64,000 nt of DNA, from contig JADIZR010000008.1 of assembly GCA_016704655.1 (NCBI GenBank), positions 124,001 to 188,000 of the forward strand, written 5' to 3'. This DNA is from Pseudomonadota bacterium (GTDB taxonomy: Bacteria; Pseudomonadota; Gammaproteobacteria; Steroidobacterales; Steroidobacteraceae). The first letter of the stretch is position 1; every line of letters begins with the position of its first letter. The notes beneath the pieces were generated by a model. That model saw only the letters and a program-made list of their open reading frames with translations. It did not search any database and was not told the origin of the DNA. The position numbers and the translations under genes were made by a program. Positions 18,808 to 29,072 of the stretch are shown piece after piece.

Positions 18808-19800
18808 TCTTGCGTCTCCTGGCTCGGGGCGGCCACGACGGCGATCTCGCCCGCATCGATGCGCTGGAGCAGGCGGGTGAGCAGCCGGTTCACGGCCAGG
18901 ATTTCACTTCGGGTCAGGCCCATCTGCAGGTCCCTGCCATCGCGCCGAACGCCACGGTTGGGCGCAAGGTTGGGTCCCAGCGCGACCGGAACGTACCGGT
19001 CGCCCTCCAGCCTCCATTGCGCCAGCACGCCGAGGCGCTGCTCGAGCACCGGCATCGTGACCGTGCGCAGTCGTGCGACCGTGTCGGCCGGGAGGCGGTC
19101 GACGCGCATTACCTTCCAGGCTTCGCCGCGATCGCTGTCCTCGGAGGCGAATGCAACGCCGTGGTCGATGGAGAATACGCGCGCTCCCGTCGGGGTCTTG
19201 CCGATGAGGAAATTGCCCGCGTTCGAATCGCGATGTGCGATCAGGTAGGTGAGCACGTTCAGTTGCCCGATGTGGCGCGCATACAGCGGGTCCGCGGCGA
19301 ATCGGGTGGGGTTGTAGACGTCCGCAATCACCGTGATGTCGCTTAGCCAGTACTGCAGCACAGCCAGCACCTGCTCGGCGGACGAGAAGGTTCGCTCCAC
19401 GTCGGACTGGTACTTCGCGAACTCCGCACGCGGAATGAAGCGCAGCGCGGTTGGTGGCACGACGTACTCGGAGGGATCGATGAAGAGCTTCTGCAGTTCG
19501 TAAGCGGCGAGGTCGTAACGCGGCACGTTGTTGAACGCCTCGGCGCCGGGCTCTGCTTTCCGCAGCTTCACGCGCAGCGGTGGTGCGCCACCGAACGAGA
19601 CGTCGGCCTTGAGCGTGATGTCGCCTTTGGCTTTGGGCCGGCTGATCTCCGCCTGCGTGATCACGAGCGGTTCCGCGGCCAGCAGCTTTTCAAGGTCCGC
19701 GATGGGTTGCGTGATATTGGAATCCTGCGCGGCCGCCGTCATTGCCAAGCGCCAGCAGCATCGTCGCGAGCAGGCTCGCAAGGCCGTACCTGGTTTTCAT
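18804..19800 (-). CDS. Exported kinase-like protein, one frameshift in the signal peptide
   Basis: About 331 residues. ATG 19800 follows GGGAGG and starts a signal peptide (MKTRYGLASLLATMLLAL...) that becomes continuous with the rest if one G is removed near 19745, giving a cleavage site AAA-QDS. Motifs fit an atypical kinase of the PI3/4-kinase/FAM20/HipA superfold: 'RKAEPGAE', 'YDLAAYELQKLF', catalytic 'AHRDSNAGNFLI' and metal-binding 'VFSIDHGVAF'. It would act outside the cytoplasm. It overlaps the phosphatase/pseudokinase gene by four bases. That it phosphorylates a protein, lipid or sugar is inference. Confidence 0.72.
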
Positions 19801-19890
19801 CCGTTTTCCTCCCTCGGCGTACGAACACGCTGGCCGGTTCGGCGGTCGGGCCGTCGTCCGCCCGTGCCGGCAATCGTAGCCTGAAACGGA

Positions 19891-21381
19891 TCAGCGCGTG
19901 CCAGTGCCCGGTTCCAGGAGAGCCAGGTCATTGCCGTCGGCGTGCACCGACCCCAGCCGCGCTGACTGCAGGCCGCAGTCGGCCAGGGCACGTTCGAAAC
20001 CGGGTACCCGCTGTTCCTTGAGCAGGTACACCGTGCGTTTGCGCCGGGCAATCTCGCCGCAGAATTCCTGGCGGGTCACGTGCGTCGAATAGTCGAACCG
20101 CTGTTCGTCGATCTCGAGACCGTCAATGCGCTGCGGCAGGTAGACGTTGAGCCCGTAGAAGGGGCGCATGCCGACGAAGATGATCTCGTCGGCTGGATGC
20201 GTCGCCAGCTGCTGGCGCAGCTGCGACGCCAATTGGCGCGAATCGCGGTCGGAGGGCCAATAGGCCAGCGTGGCCTTGAGCCCGAGGAGCGCCAGAGCAG
20301 TAAGGGCGATGACCATGACGGCGCGACGGCCCTCGAGCCCGCGCCAGCGTGCGAGCGGGCGCGCCATCATCAGGGCCATTGGCACGAACAGGGGCAGCAC
20401 GTAGAGCTGCAGGCGCGAACGCGCCAGGAAGAAGATGGCCAGCGGCACCAGCAGCCAGTAGCACAGCAGTAACCAGTGTCGGTCACGCTCGCGCAGCCGG
20501 CTGCGGAGCGTGCGGCAGGCGTTCACCGGTCCGCCGGCGGCGGTCAGCGAGAACACCAGCCATGGCAGCGTGCCCGCAAGCAGCACCGGCAGGTAGACCT
20601 CGAACGCGCCGTACCACTGCGAATTGCGGTCGTGCACTGCGGTGAAGACCCGGTCGTACACCTCGTAGCCGAGAAAGTAACCCAGCCGGTCGGGTTGCTG
20701 TGCCACCACGACGCCGAACCAGGTGAAGGCAACGACGATGAAAAGCAGGATGCCTGCGGGCAAATACATCATGCGCAGCCGTGCGCGGTCGTGGATCGCC
20801 AGCAGCAGCGTCATGGCGAGCAGCGGCAGCAGTCCAGGCGGGCCCTTCGTCATGAAGGCCAGGCCCCAGGCGAGCCACATCCAGACGAACCAGCGCCGCG
20901 CGTTCGCGCCTTCCCGTGACCACGCCTCGACGAACGCGTACATCGCAGCCGTCTCGAACATCGCCAGCAGAGGATCGGTGGAGACGATATTGGCTGCGAT
21001 CATCGGCGCCAACGACAGGCCCCAGACGACGCTGGGCAGCCAGGGTTTCCCCGCGCACAGCCTGCGGCCAAGCCCGAACAGCAACAGGCCGGTGCCTATG
21101 TACGCGAGCGCGCCTGGCAGTCGCGCGGCCCATTCGTTGTGCCCCAGCAACGCAAAACTCGCGGCAAGCGCCCAGTAAGTCAATGGCGGCTTGGTGAGAT
21201 GAGGCGTCTCGCCATCCACCGTCGGGATGAGCCAGTCGCCGCTCTGCTGCATCTGGATGCCGCCGGAACTGTAGCGACCCTCGTCGGGGTCCCACAGCCC
21301 GCGCGTGCCCTGGAAGGCGAAAGCCATGAGGCACAGCAGGGCGACGAGCCAGAGTGGCACGCGAGTGTGAGCGGTGCTCAT
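19891..21381 (-). CDS. GT39/ArnT-like integral membrane glycosyltransferase
   Basis: 496 residues. 'GLWDPDEGRYSSGGIQM' is the first periplasmic loop of the GT39/ArnT superfamily (Asp-Glu metal/donor contact), followed by about 11 hydrophobic helices and a soluble C-terminal tail of ~90 residues. Members transfer sugars from polyprenyl-phosphate donors to lipid A, proteins or other periplasmic acceptors; the acceptor here is unknown. It is a monocistronic-looking gene 33 bases downstream of aceK on the same strand. Confidence 0.88.
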   Translation of the reverse strand: MSTAHTRVPLWLVALLCLMAFAFQGTRGLWDPDEGRYSSGGIQMQQSGDWLIPTVDGETPHLTKPPLTYWALAASFALLGHNEWAARLPGALAYIGTGLLLFGLGRRLCAGKPWLPSVVWGLSLAPMIAANIVSTDPLLAMFETAAMYAFVEAWSREGANARRWFVWMWLAWGLAFMTKGPPGLLPLLAMTLLLAIHDRARLRMMYLPAGILLFIVVAFTWFGVVVAQQPDRLGYFLGYEVYDRVFTAVHDRNSQWYGAFEVYLPVLLAGTLPWLVFSLTAAGGPVNACRTLRSRLRERDRHWLLLCYWLLVPLAIFFLARSRLQLYVLPLFVPMALMMARPLARWRGLEGRRAVMVIALTALALLGLKATLAYWPSDRDSRQLASQLRQQLATHPADEIIFVGMRPFYGLNVYLPQRIDGLEIDEQRFDYSTHVTRQEFCGEIARRKRTVYLLKEQRVPGFERALADCGLQSARLGSVHADGNDLALLEPGTGTR

Positions 21382-21414
21382 GGGCGGTGTATCCGGTGCG
21401 TGCGCAGGACGGCG

Positions 21415-23166
21415 TTACAGGCTGCTGAAGACCCGGACGCGGTGCCGGTGGTACGGCAGGACCTCGAGCAGCTCGCCCTCCCGCAGGCGTTCCTGGATGC
21501 CGCGCCACCAGTCGGCGGTCAACACCTCGGCATGTGCATCGAGGAAGACCTGCTTCAGTTGCGGATCGAAGCCGAGGAAGTTGATGAAGGTCTCGGGAAA
21601 CACGTCGCTCTCGCCGACGTAGAACCATGCGTCCGCGCGCATGTCGTCCTCGTCGTGCTGCGACTGCGGAATCTCGCGGAAACGGCAATCCGTGACCAGG
21701 CACAGTTCGTCGTAGTCGTAGAAGATCACGCGGCCGTGGCGCGTCACGCCGAAGTTCTTCAGCAGCAGGTCGCCCGGGAAGATGTTGGTGACGGCGAGAT
21801 CGCGGATGGCCTGGCCGTACTCGATGACGGCCTTCTCGGCGTCCTCGCGCGAGGCGGACCGCAGGTACAGGTTCAGCGGCGTCATGCGCCGCTCGATGTA
21901 CACGTGGTCGATGATGAGGTCGTCACCCTCGAAGTGCACCGTGCGCGCGGCCTCCTTCTGCAGTTCCTCGAGCAGCTCTGCCGAGAAGCGCGAGCGCGGA
22001 AACTTGATGAGCTTGAATTCCTGCGCGTCCACCAGGCGGCCGGCCCGGTCGTGCTTGAAGACGAGCTCGTACTTGGTCAGCACGTCCTCGCGCAGGATGT
22101 TCTTCTGGTACGGGAACTTGTCGCGGATCAGCTTGAAGACGACGTCGAATGACGGCAGCGTGAAACAGATCATCACCAGTCCGCGCTCGCCGGGCGCGAG
22201 GACGAAGTCGTCGTCCGACTGCTGCAGGTGGCCGAACAGCTCGCGATAGCGCTCGGTCTTGCCCTGCTTGGCACGGCCGAGCACGGTGAACAGTTCGCTC
22301 ACGCGCTTGAGCGGGAGGATCGTCTTCAGGAACTTGACGACTTCGCCGACGTGCGCGAGGTCGACGTGGAAATACGAGCGCGTGAAGCTGAACAGCACGC
22401 TGACCGTGCCTTCCTCGAGCATGATGGCGTCGACCACCACGCCGCTGTCGCCGTTGCGCAGCGACACCACGAACGGCATCGTCCAGCCGCGGCCGTTGAT
22501 GCGGCCGACGAGGTAGGCGGGCGTCATCTGGTAGAAGACTTTCTTGATGACCTCGACCGATTCGATCACCTGGCGCTCCTTGCCGGAGTTGACGAGGGCC
22601 TTCACCTCGTCGGCGATCATCTTGACGCTGTGCTCGAAGTCGCGATAGGGCGTGCGGAAGCTGAAATCGGCGAGCAGTTCCTCGGCCAGCAGTTCGATGT
22701 CGCCGCGGTTGGCGTAGACCTTGGTCTCGACGTGCGTGCGCACGTTGCCGAGCGGGTCGAGGTCCAGCGCGATGAACTCGACCGCCGGATCGACGCCGAC
22801 CGTGCCGAAGGTCTTGCGCGTGACCGAGCTGAAGAACGTCTTGATGAACTCGTTGTCCGGCAGCGGATCGATGATCTCGTCGAACCGGCGCTTTATGCTC
22901 GACCAGATGGCGCGCTCGTGCACGTCCTCGCCCAGGCGCTGGCGCATGAGCTCGACGCTGCCCGTGACGTACTTGTCGTAGAGCTCGATGCGCTCCACGG
23001 CATCCTTCTGGCTGCCACGCCAGTCGCGCTCCTCGAAGCGCTGCGGCGCGCGCCGCGTGACCAGGCGGAATTCCGCGTTGTAGTCCGCGAAGGCGTCGAC
23101 CAGCAGCCGGGCGCAGTCGGCGACCAGCGTGTCGCGCGAGGAGGGCTGTGCGACGGACAGGTTCAT
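21415..23166 (-). CDS. aceK: Isocitrate dehydrogenase kinase/phosphatase
   Basis: 583 residues, full length (E. coli 578). AceK uses a single site to phosphorylate, dephosphorylate and hydrolyse ATP, switching isocitrate dehydrogenase between TCA cycle and glyoxylate shunt. Characteristic stretches seen: 'YDKYVTGSVELMRQRLG', 'KTFGTVGVDPAVEF', 'YANRGDIELLAEELLADF', 'HVYIERRMTPLN', and the kinase catalytic/metal region 'NIFPGDLLLKNFGVTRHGR' followed by 'FYDYDELC'. It is 43 bases downstream of icd, its substrate gene, in the same transcript direction, rather than in the usual aceBAK setting. Confidence 0.97.
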   Translation of the reverse strand: MNLSVAQPSSRDTLVADCARLLVDAFADYNAEFRLVTRRAPQRFEERDWRGSQKDAVERIELYDKYVTGSVELMRQRLGEDVHERAIWSSIKRRFDEIIDPLPDNEFIKTFFSSVTRKTFGTVGVDPAVEFIALDLDPLGNVRTHVETKVYANRGDIELLAEELLADFSFRTPYRDFEHSVKMIADEVKALVNSGKERQVIESVEVIKKVFYQMTPAYLVGRINGRGWTMPFVVSLRNGDSGVVVDAIMLEEGTVSVLFSFTRSYFHVDLAHVGEVVKFLKTILPLKRVSELFTVLGRAKQGKTERYRELFGHLQQSDDDFVLAPGERGLVMICFTLPSFDVVFKLIRDKFPYQKNILREDVLTKYELVFKHDRAGRLVDAQEFKLIKFPRSRFSAELLEELQKEAARTVHFEGDDLIIDHVYIERRMTPLNLYLRSASREDAEKAVIEYGQAIRDLAVTNIFPGDLLLKNFGVTRHGRVIFYDYDELCLVTDCRFREIPQSQHDEDDMRADAWFYVGESDVFPETFINFLGFDPQLKQVFLDAHAEVLTADWWRGIQERLREGELLEVLPYHRHRVRVFSSL

Positions 23167-23209
23167 CGTCGAAACGTTCCTTGCGTCGCCCGGCCCGGCC
23201 CCGCTCCGC

Positions 23210-24511
<1,302 letters not shown>

Positions 24512-24598
24512 CACCTGGCTCCGATGGGTCTGGTTTTGTTGAAAAACGGGGCTGAAATGCTAACACAGCGACCCCCTCGCCGGGACCGGGCGTGCAGG

Positions 24599-25924
24599 TC
24601 AGCGCAGCGTCGCGAAGGCCGTGCGGACCGCTGGGATGGATCCATTTTCAGTCCATGCGAACAACAGGCCGTCCGCCACCTGGACCATCTGCGGGAAACC
24701 CGAGGAGCGGGCGACGTTGGATGTCGCAATGTCCCTGGCGACATCCGCTGCACCGGCGTGGTTGAACGGCTGGGCGCGGATCACTGCACCGTTCGCGGTT
24801 TCGGCGAGCCAGCTGACCACGGCGCGCCCGTCCTGCAGCAGGACGACGTCGACGCGACCGACGACTTTGCCGCTGGCTACTTCAAGTGGCGGTCCGAAGG
24901 TTCGCCCGCCGTCGACCGAGAAAGCCAGGCGCACGCGTGGCTGGTCTGGAGCGGTAAACCAGGCGACAGCCACTTCGTCACCGCGCGCCGCTACGGCGGG
25001 CCCGTTGACCGGACACGCGTTGATGCGCCACCCGTCTGCATGCACGGTGACCGGCGTCGTCCATACGCCGTGCTCGAGCCGCGCGGCCTGGATGTCGCGT
25101 GTCTCGTCCTCGCTGCGATTACGGTATACGACGAGCAGCGCAGCCCCGCTCACCGCAGCATCGGTCTGGCAACAGTCGCAAACACGCGCGTCGATTTCGC
25201 TGCCGTCGATCGCGCCAGCGGGCGTCAGCACGGCGCCACGCAACGTCATCGCGCCCTGCGCAGCAGCGTGATCGTCTGCGCCGTGATCGTGACCTTCGCC
25301 CCGGGTCTTGCGCCCGTCGAGCCAGACGCCGTACGGACGACCACCGAGGCTCGCGATCGAGACGAAGCCGTGTTCGGTGGCCGTGCCATCGTCGTGCGGT
25401 GACTGCGGCTCGCTCCACGTGCGGCCACCGTCGGCGCTGAGCCGTGTCACTACGTCGTAGGCATACACGCCGCCCGGCTTCTGCTGCAGCCAGTGCGCGG
25501 TCCAGGGCCCGTCGTTCGCGGGGACCACGGACGGGAAATCCGCCCAGTTGACGAACCAGTTCTTGCCCGCCGCGACTGCCATCGGCGAGCCCCAGCGCCG
25601 CTCGCGCTGCCACTCGGCGTAACTCAGGTGGAATTCGTCACCTGTGCCCGGCTCCAGCCAGCTCATCACGACCGTCTGGCCGTCGGAGGCCAGGTTGGGA
25701 AAACGTGCGCCCGTTGCCGTCGGCGTCGCGACTGGCGTTGCCGCACCGAGCCAGGGGTGGGGCGGCGCGGGCGCGCGGCTGCAGCCTGACAGGAAGGGGA
25801 GGAAGGACAGGAAGGACAGGAAGGACAGGAAGGACCGGAAGGGCGGAAGGGCAGGGAGGTCGGAACAGGCACGGCGGCGAAGCTCGTTGCGATGTGCATG
25901 CGGGTCATCACAGGATTCTTGCAT
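24599..25924 (-). CDS. BNR/sialidase-repeat beta-propeller lipoprotein
   Basis: 441 residues. Asp-box-like repeats recur: 'RLSADGGRTWSEP', 'FSVDGGRTFGPP' and weaker ones, spaced as in six-bladed sialidase-type propellers. The protein ends its hydrophobic segment in the lipobox LSGC. No Arg-triad or catalytic Tyr/Glu of a true sialidase can be assigned confidently. A Cys-rich 'VCDCCQTDAAVSG' segment is unusual. The start is uncertain: ATG 25924 lacks an obvious ribosome site and the region contains a 9-bp tandem repeat. Divergent from the copper operon. Confidence 0.72.
   Translation of the reverse strand: MQESCDDPHAHRNELRRRACSDLPALPPFRSFLSFLSFLSFLPFLSGCSRAPAPPHPWLGAATPVATPTATGARFPNLASDGQTVVMSWLEPGTGDEFHLSYAEWQRERRWGSPMAVAAGKNWFVNWADFPSVVPANDGPWTAHWLQQKPGGVYAYDVVTRLSADGGRTWSEPQSPHDDGTATEHGFVSIASLGGRPYGVWLDGRKTRGEGHDHGADDHAAAQGAMTLRGAVLTPAGAIDGSEIDARVCDCCQTDAAVSGAALLVVYRNRSEDETRDIQAARLEHGVWTTPVTVHADGWRINACPVNGPAVAARGDEVAVAWFTAPDQPRVRLAFSVDGGRTFGPPLEVASGKVVGRVDVVLLQDGRAVVSWLAETANGAVIRAQPFNHAGAADVARDIATSNVARSSGFPQMVQVADGLLFAWTENGSIPAVRTAFATLR
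25791..25844. repeat. 9-bp tandem repeat inside a lipoprotein signal sequence
   Basis: Six consecutive units of AGGAAGGAC (first and last degenerate) lie in the minus-strand BNR lipoprotein gene, where each unit encodes Phe-Leu-Ser. They make up the hydrophobic core of the signal sequence just before the lipobox. Copy-number change would lengthen or shorten the signal in frame. Confidence 0.85.
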
Positions 25925-26028
25925 GGGATTAAGGACTTGCCCCAGGTTTTGGCCGTTCCGTGCAGACGATGGCTTGCCTCGCCCGCCTGAGCAGCGTAGG
26001 TTTCAAGCACCTTCAGACCGAGTCCGGA

Positions 26029-26490
26029 ATGCAACCCGCAGGCCTCCACTGGTTCCGCCGTCAGCAGCGCTCCCTGTTACGGGTCGTGCTCGCGGCGTTC
26101 TGCCTGACGTGGCTGCAGCTTGCGGCGACCCCCTGCGTGATGGCGTTCGAATTCGGGTCGAGGATGGCGGCAACGCCGATGACCGATCCGGCACTGTCCG
26201 CGGCGTCAATGCCGGATAGCATGGTGATGGCGCCAGGTGAGCACTGCCCGTATTGCCCGCCGCCGCAGGCGGAACAGGGCGTCGACCCGGCTGTGTGTTC
26301 GTTCCCGCATGATCCGCAGGTTGATTCGCGCGTGGGTTTTGCGGCTGCCCTGCTGGCGCCGCCACCCTCGGTCATGCGCTTCGTCGTGGCCGATGCCGCA
26401 TGCGCCACGGCGGACTTCGTCAAGGCGCTGACTCCCGCGCCGGTGGCGAGTATCTCGCTCGCCGTCAGTTTCTGCCGGTACCTGAAATAG
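26029..26490 (+). CDS. Small exported protein with CPYCP motif upstream of cusC (DUF2946-like)
   Basis: 153 residues from ATG 26029; the longer reading from 25960 lacks support. A basic segment 'HWFRRQQRSLLR' precedes a hydrophobic export helix, then a region with 'GEHCPYCPPP', a His/Cys pair that could bind copper, and a hydrophobic, Ala-rich C-terminus. Small proteins of this type commonly precede copper-efflux operons, but the function is unproven. It starts the copper block at 26029-34550 and is followed by cusC after 72 bases. Confidence 0.65.
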   Translation: MQPAGLHWFRRQQRSLLRVVLAAFCLTWLQLAATPCVMAFEFGSRMAATPMTDPALSAASMPDSMVMAPGEHCPYCPPPQAEQGVDPAVCSFPHDPQVDSRVGFAAALLAPPPSVMRFVVADAACATADFVKALTPAPVASISLAVSFCRYLK

Positions 26491-26562
26491 CCCGCGCTCC
26501 CGTCGTCGCCTGATCGCCAGCGGCTCGGCCGCCGGCGCGCTGTGACCCTCCGGAGTGCGTGC

Positions 26563-27838
26563 ATGTTCCTTACCCCCAATCGCTTCGCGGGCGTCCTGAC
26601 GCTCGCATTGGCGCTCGCCTGCGGCACGTTGCCGTCGCAAGCCACGGCTGCAGGGCTCACCCTGGCGGAATCCGAGCGCATCGCCATCGACCGCGACGCG
26701 ATGCTGCGCGAGATGCGCGCGCAGGGCGCCGCGATGCGCGAGCGCGCCGTCATGGACGGCGAACTGATGGATCCCCAGTTGCGAGTCGGCGCGGTCAACG
26801 TGCCGGTGGATTCCTTCAGCCTCGACGCCGAGGACATGACGATGCTCGAAGTGGGCGTCGTGCAGGAGTTCAAGCCCGGCCGGTCGCGGCAGTTGTCGCG
26901 CAAGCAGATGCAGCAGCTCGCGACGGCCATGGATGCGACCGCGCTCGACCGCGAGCCAGATCGTCCGGCGCGAGGTGCGCAAGCTCTGGACGCAACTCGC
27001 CTACGTGGGCGCGGCGCAGGCGCTGCTGGTCGAACAGGCCAGCTGGGTCGAGCAGATGCGCCAGTCCGCGCGAGCCCGGTACGCGACGGGCGAGGGCAGG
27101 CAGCTCGACGTGCTGCAGGCCGGACTCGACGCTGCGATGCTGCGCGAGCAGCAGCTCGATCTCGACCGTGAAGTTGCGATGTACCGCTCGCAGTTGTCGT
27201 TCTGGCTCGGCGCGGACGAGGCCGCACGCGCGCAGCCGGAGGGACTCTCGCCGCGGGCCGATCTCGAACCGCTGGCGACTCTCGAGGCGCGCCTGGGCGA
27301 ACACCCGGCGCAACTGGATTACATGCGACGCATCGATGCCGCCCGCACGGCGGCCGACGTGGCGCGCGAACTGCGCAAGCCTGCCTGGATGCTCGACGTC
27401 AGCTACGGCTTCCGCCAGGACGTGCCCGACGGCATGTCCCGCCCGGACATGCTGAGCGCGATGGTCACCGTCGGCCTGCCGCTCTTCCGCGGCGACCGCC
27501 AGGATCGAGCGGTCAGCGCGGCCCGGCTCGAGGCCCAGGGACTCGACGCAAGGCACGACGACCACGATCGGGAGATGCGGGCGATGCTGGTCGAAGCCTG
27601 GAACACCGCCGATCGCACTTCCGAACTCGAGCGCTTCTACGAGTCGGACCTGTTGCCGCTCGCCGAACAGTCCGTCACGGCGGCGCTGCTCGGCTGGCGC
27701 TCGAACCGCACCATGCTCGACGAAGTCGTCATGACGCGCCGGCTGGCGCTCGAAACGAAAATGAAACACCTGCGACTCGCCGCCGACCGCGCGCGGGCGC
27801 AGCACGAAATCGACTACCTCGCAGGTGACGCACCATGA
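26563..27838 (+). CDS. cusC: CusC/CzcC-like outer-membrane efflux protein, one frameshift
   Basis: TolC-family outer-membrane channel for the Cus-type tripartite metal pump, ~424 residues joined. ATG 26563 has GGAG 8 bases upstream and a cleavable signal peptide ending ATA-AGLTL. The helical hairpin region reads 'ESERIAIDRDAMLREM' and, after the break, 'RREVRKLWTQLAYVGAAQAL'. The frame slips near 26945, where one extra C in GACCGCG must be dropped to join ATALD to ASQIV. Its stop overlaps the cusB start (ATGA). Confidence 0.87.
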
Positions 27839-29063
27839 ACACTCTCCTGGGCCGCCTGGCCGGCATCCTGCTGCTCGCACTCGTCCTCGCCGGCTGCTCG
27901 AAGCAGCCGCCGAGGCGAGCCACTGCGCACTGCTGCCGACGACACGCTCCCCGAGCACGCACTCAAGCACACCAACCCCGGTACCGGTGCCCGATGCATC
28001 CGGACATCGTCCGTCAAAGACGGACGTCGCCGGGGCGCTGAGTGCCGCCGATCTGTGGCATGACCCTGGTCAAGGTCAGGCCGGGGCGTGCGCACGGAAC
28101 CAGTGGTCCGTGGCAGCCTGCCGCGGCGGAGCGAGGTCGTCGGCTACGTGCAGTTCGACGAGCGCACTGTACAGCAGGTGCGTCCGCGCGCCGAAGGCTG
28201 GGTCGAAGGACTGTCCGTGCGCGCGATGGGCGAGACGGTACAGGCGGGGCAACTGCTGTTCACGTTGTACTCGCCCATGCTCGAGAGCGTGCAGCAGGAA
28301 TACCTCGACGCGCTCAAGATCGGCAACCGCGACCTGATCGATGCCTCGCGCGACCGGCTGCGCGCGGTGGGCCTTGATGCGGGTACCGCTGCGCGGCTTG
28401 CGAAATCCGGTCGCGCAGCGGGCAGGGTGCCGTTCCATGCGCCGATCTCGGGCGTCATCACCGAACTCGAGGCGCGCGAGGGCGCGATGCTGACTCCCCG
28501 CAATGTCGGCGATGACGATCACCGAGCTCGGCAGTCTCTGGGTCGTCGCCGAGGTGCCCGAGTCCCAGTCCGCCTGGGTCAGGCAGGGCACGCACGCCGA
28601 GGTGCGATTTTCCTCGCAACCCGGTGCGATGGTTCACGGTCGCGTCGAGTACGTCTATCCGGAACTCAACATGGAGACCCGCACCGTGCGCGCCCGTATC
28701 ATGCTCGATGCGCCGCCACAGGACGTGCGACCCAACATGCTGGCGACCGTGAGCCTTATGGCGGCCGACAGTGCAGCCGTGCTGCACATTCCGCGCAGCG
28801 CCGTGATCCGCAACGGCACGCAGGACCGCGTGGTGATTGCGCTCGGTGACGGCCGGTTCGCGTCACGCAATGTCGTTGCGGGCGCCGAAGGCGGCGACCG
28901 CATCACGATCCGCGAAGGTCTGCAGGAAGGCGACCGCGTCGTCGTCGCCGCGCAGTTCCTGCTGGATTCGGAAGCGAACCTGGGCGCGGGACTCGACCGG
29001 CTCGACGACGGCTCAACCGCGCCGGCTGCCGCCGCGCAGGCTGATCCGCACGCCGCGCACTGA
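27835..29063 (+). CDS. cusB: CusB-like periplasmic adaptor with metal-binding N-terminus, several frameshifts
   Basis: Membrane-fusion lipoprotein (lipobox LAGC) linking CusA and CusC. Near residue 50 it has 'YRCPMHPDIV' and then 'PICGMTLVKV', the heavy-metal-binding motif often fused to CusB. After that come 'GYVQFDERTVQQVRPRAEGW' (lipoyl/barrel), 'PFHAPISGVITELEAREGAM' and 'VYPELNMETRTVRARI'. Breaks are near 28005 and 28050 (compensating, around the metal motif), 28080 (extra G) and 28505 (extra A). Joined length ~409, normal for the family. It abuts cusA with a 9-base gap. Confidence 0.85.
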
Positions 29064-29072
29064 GGCACGCTC

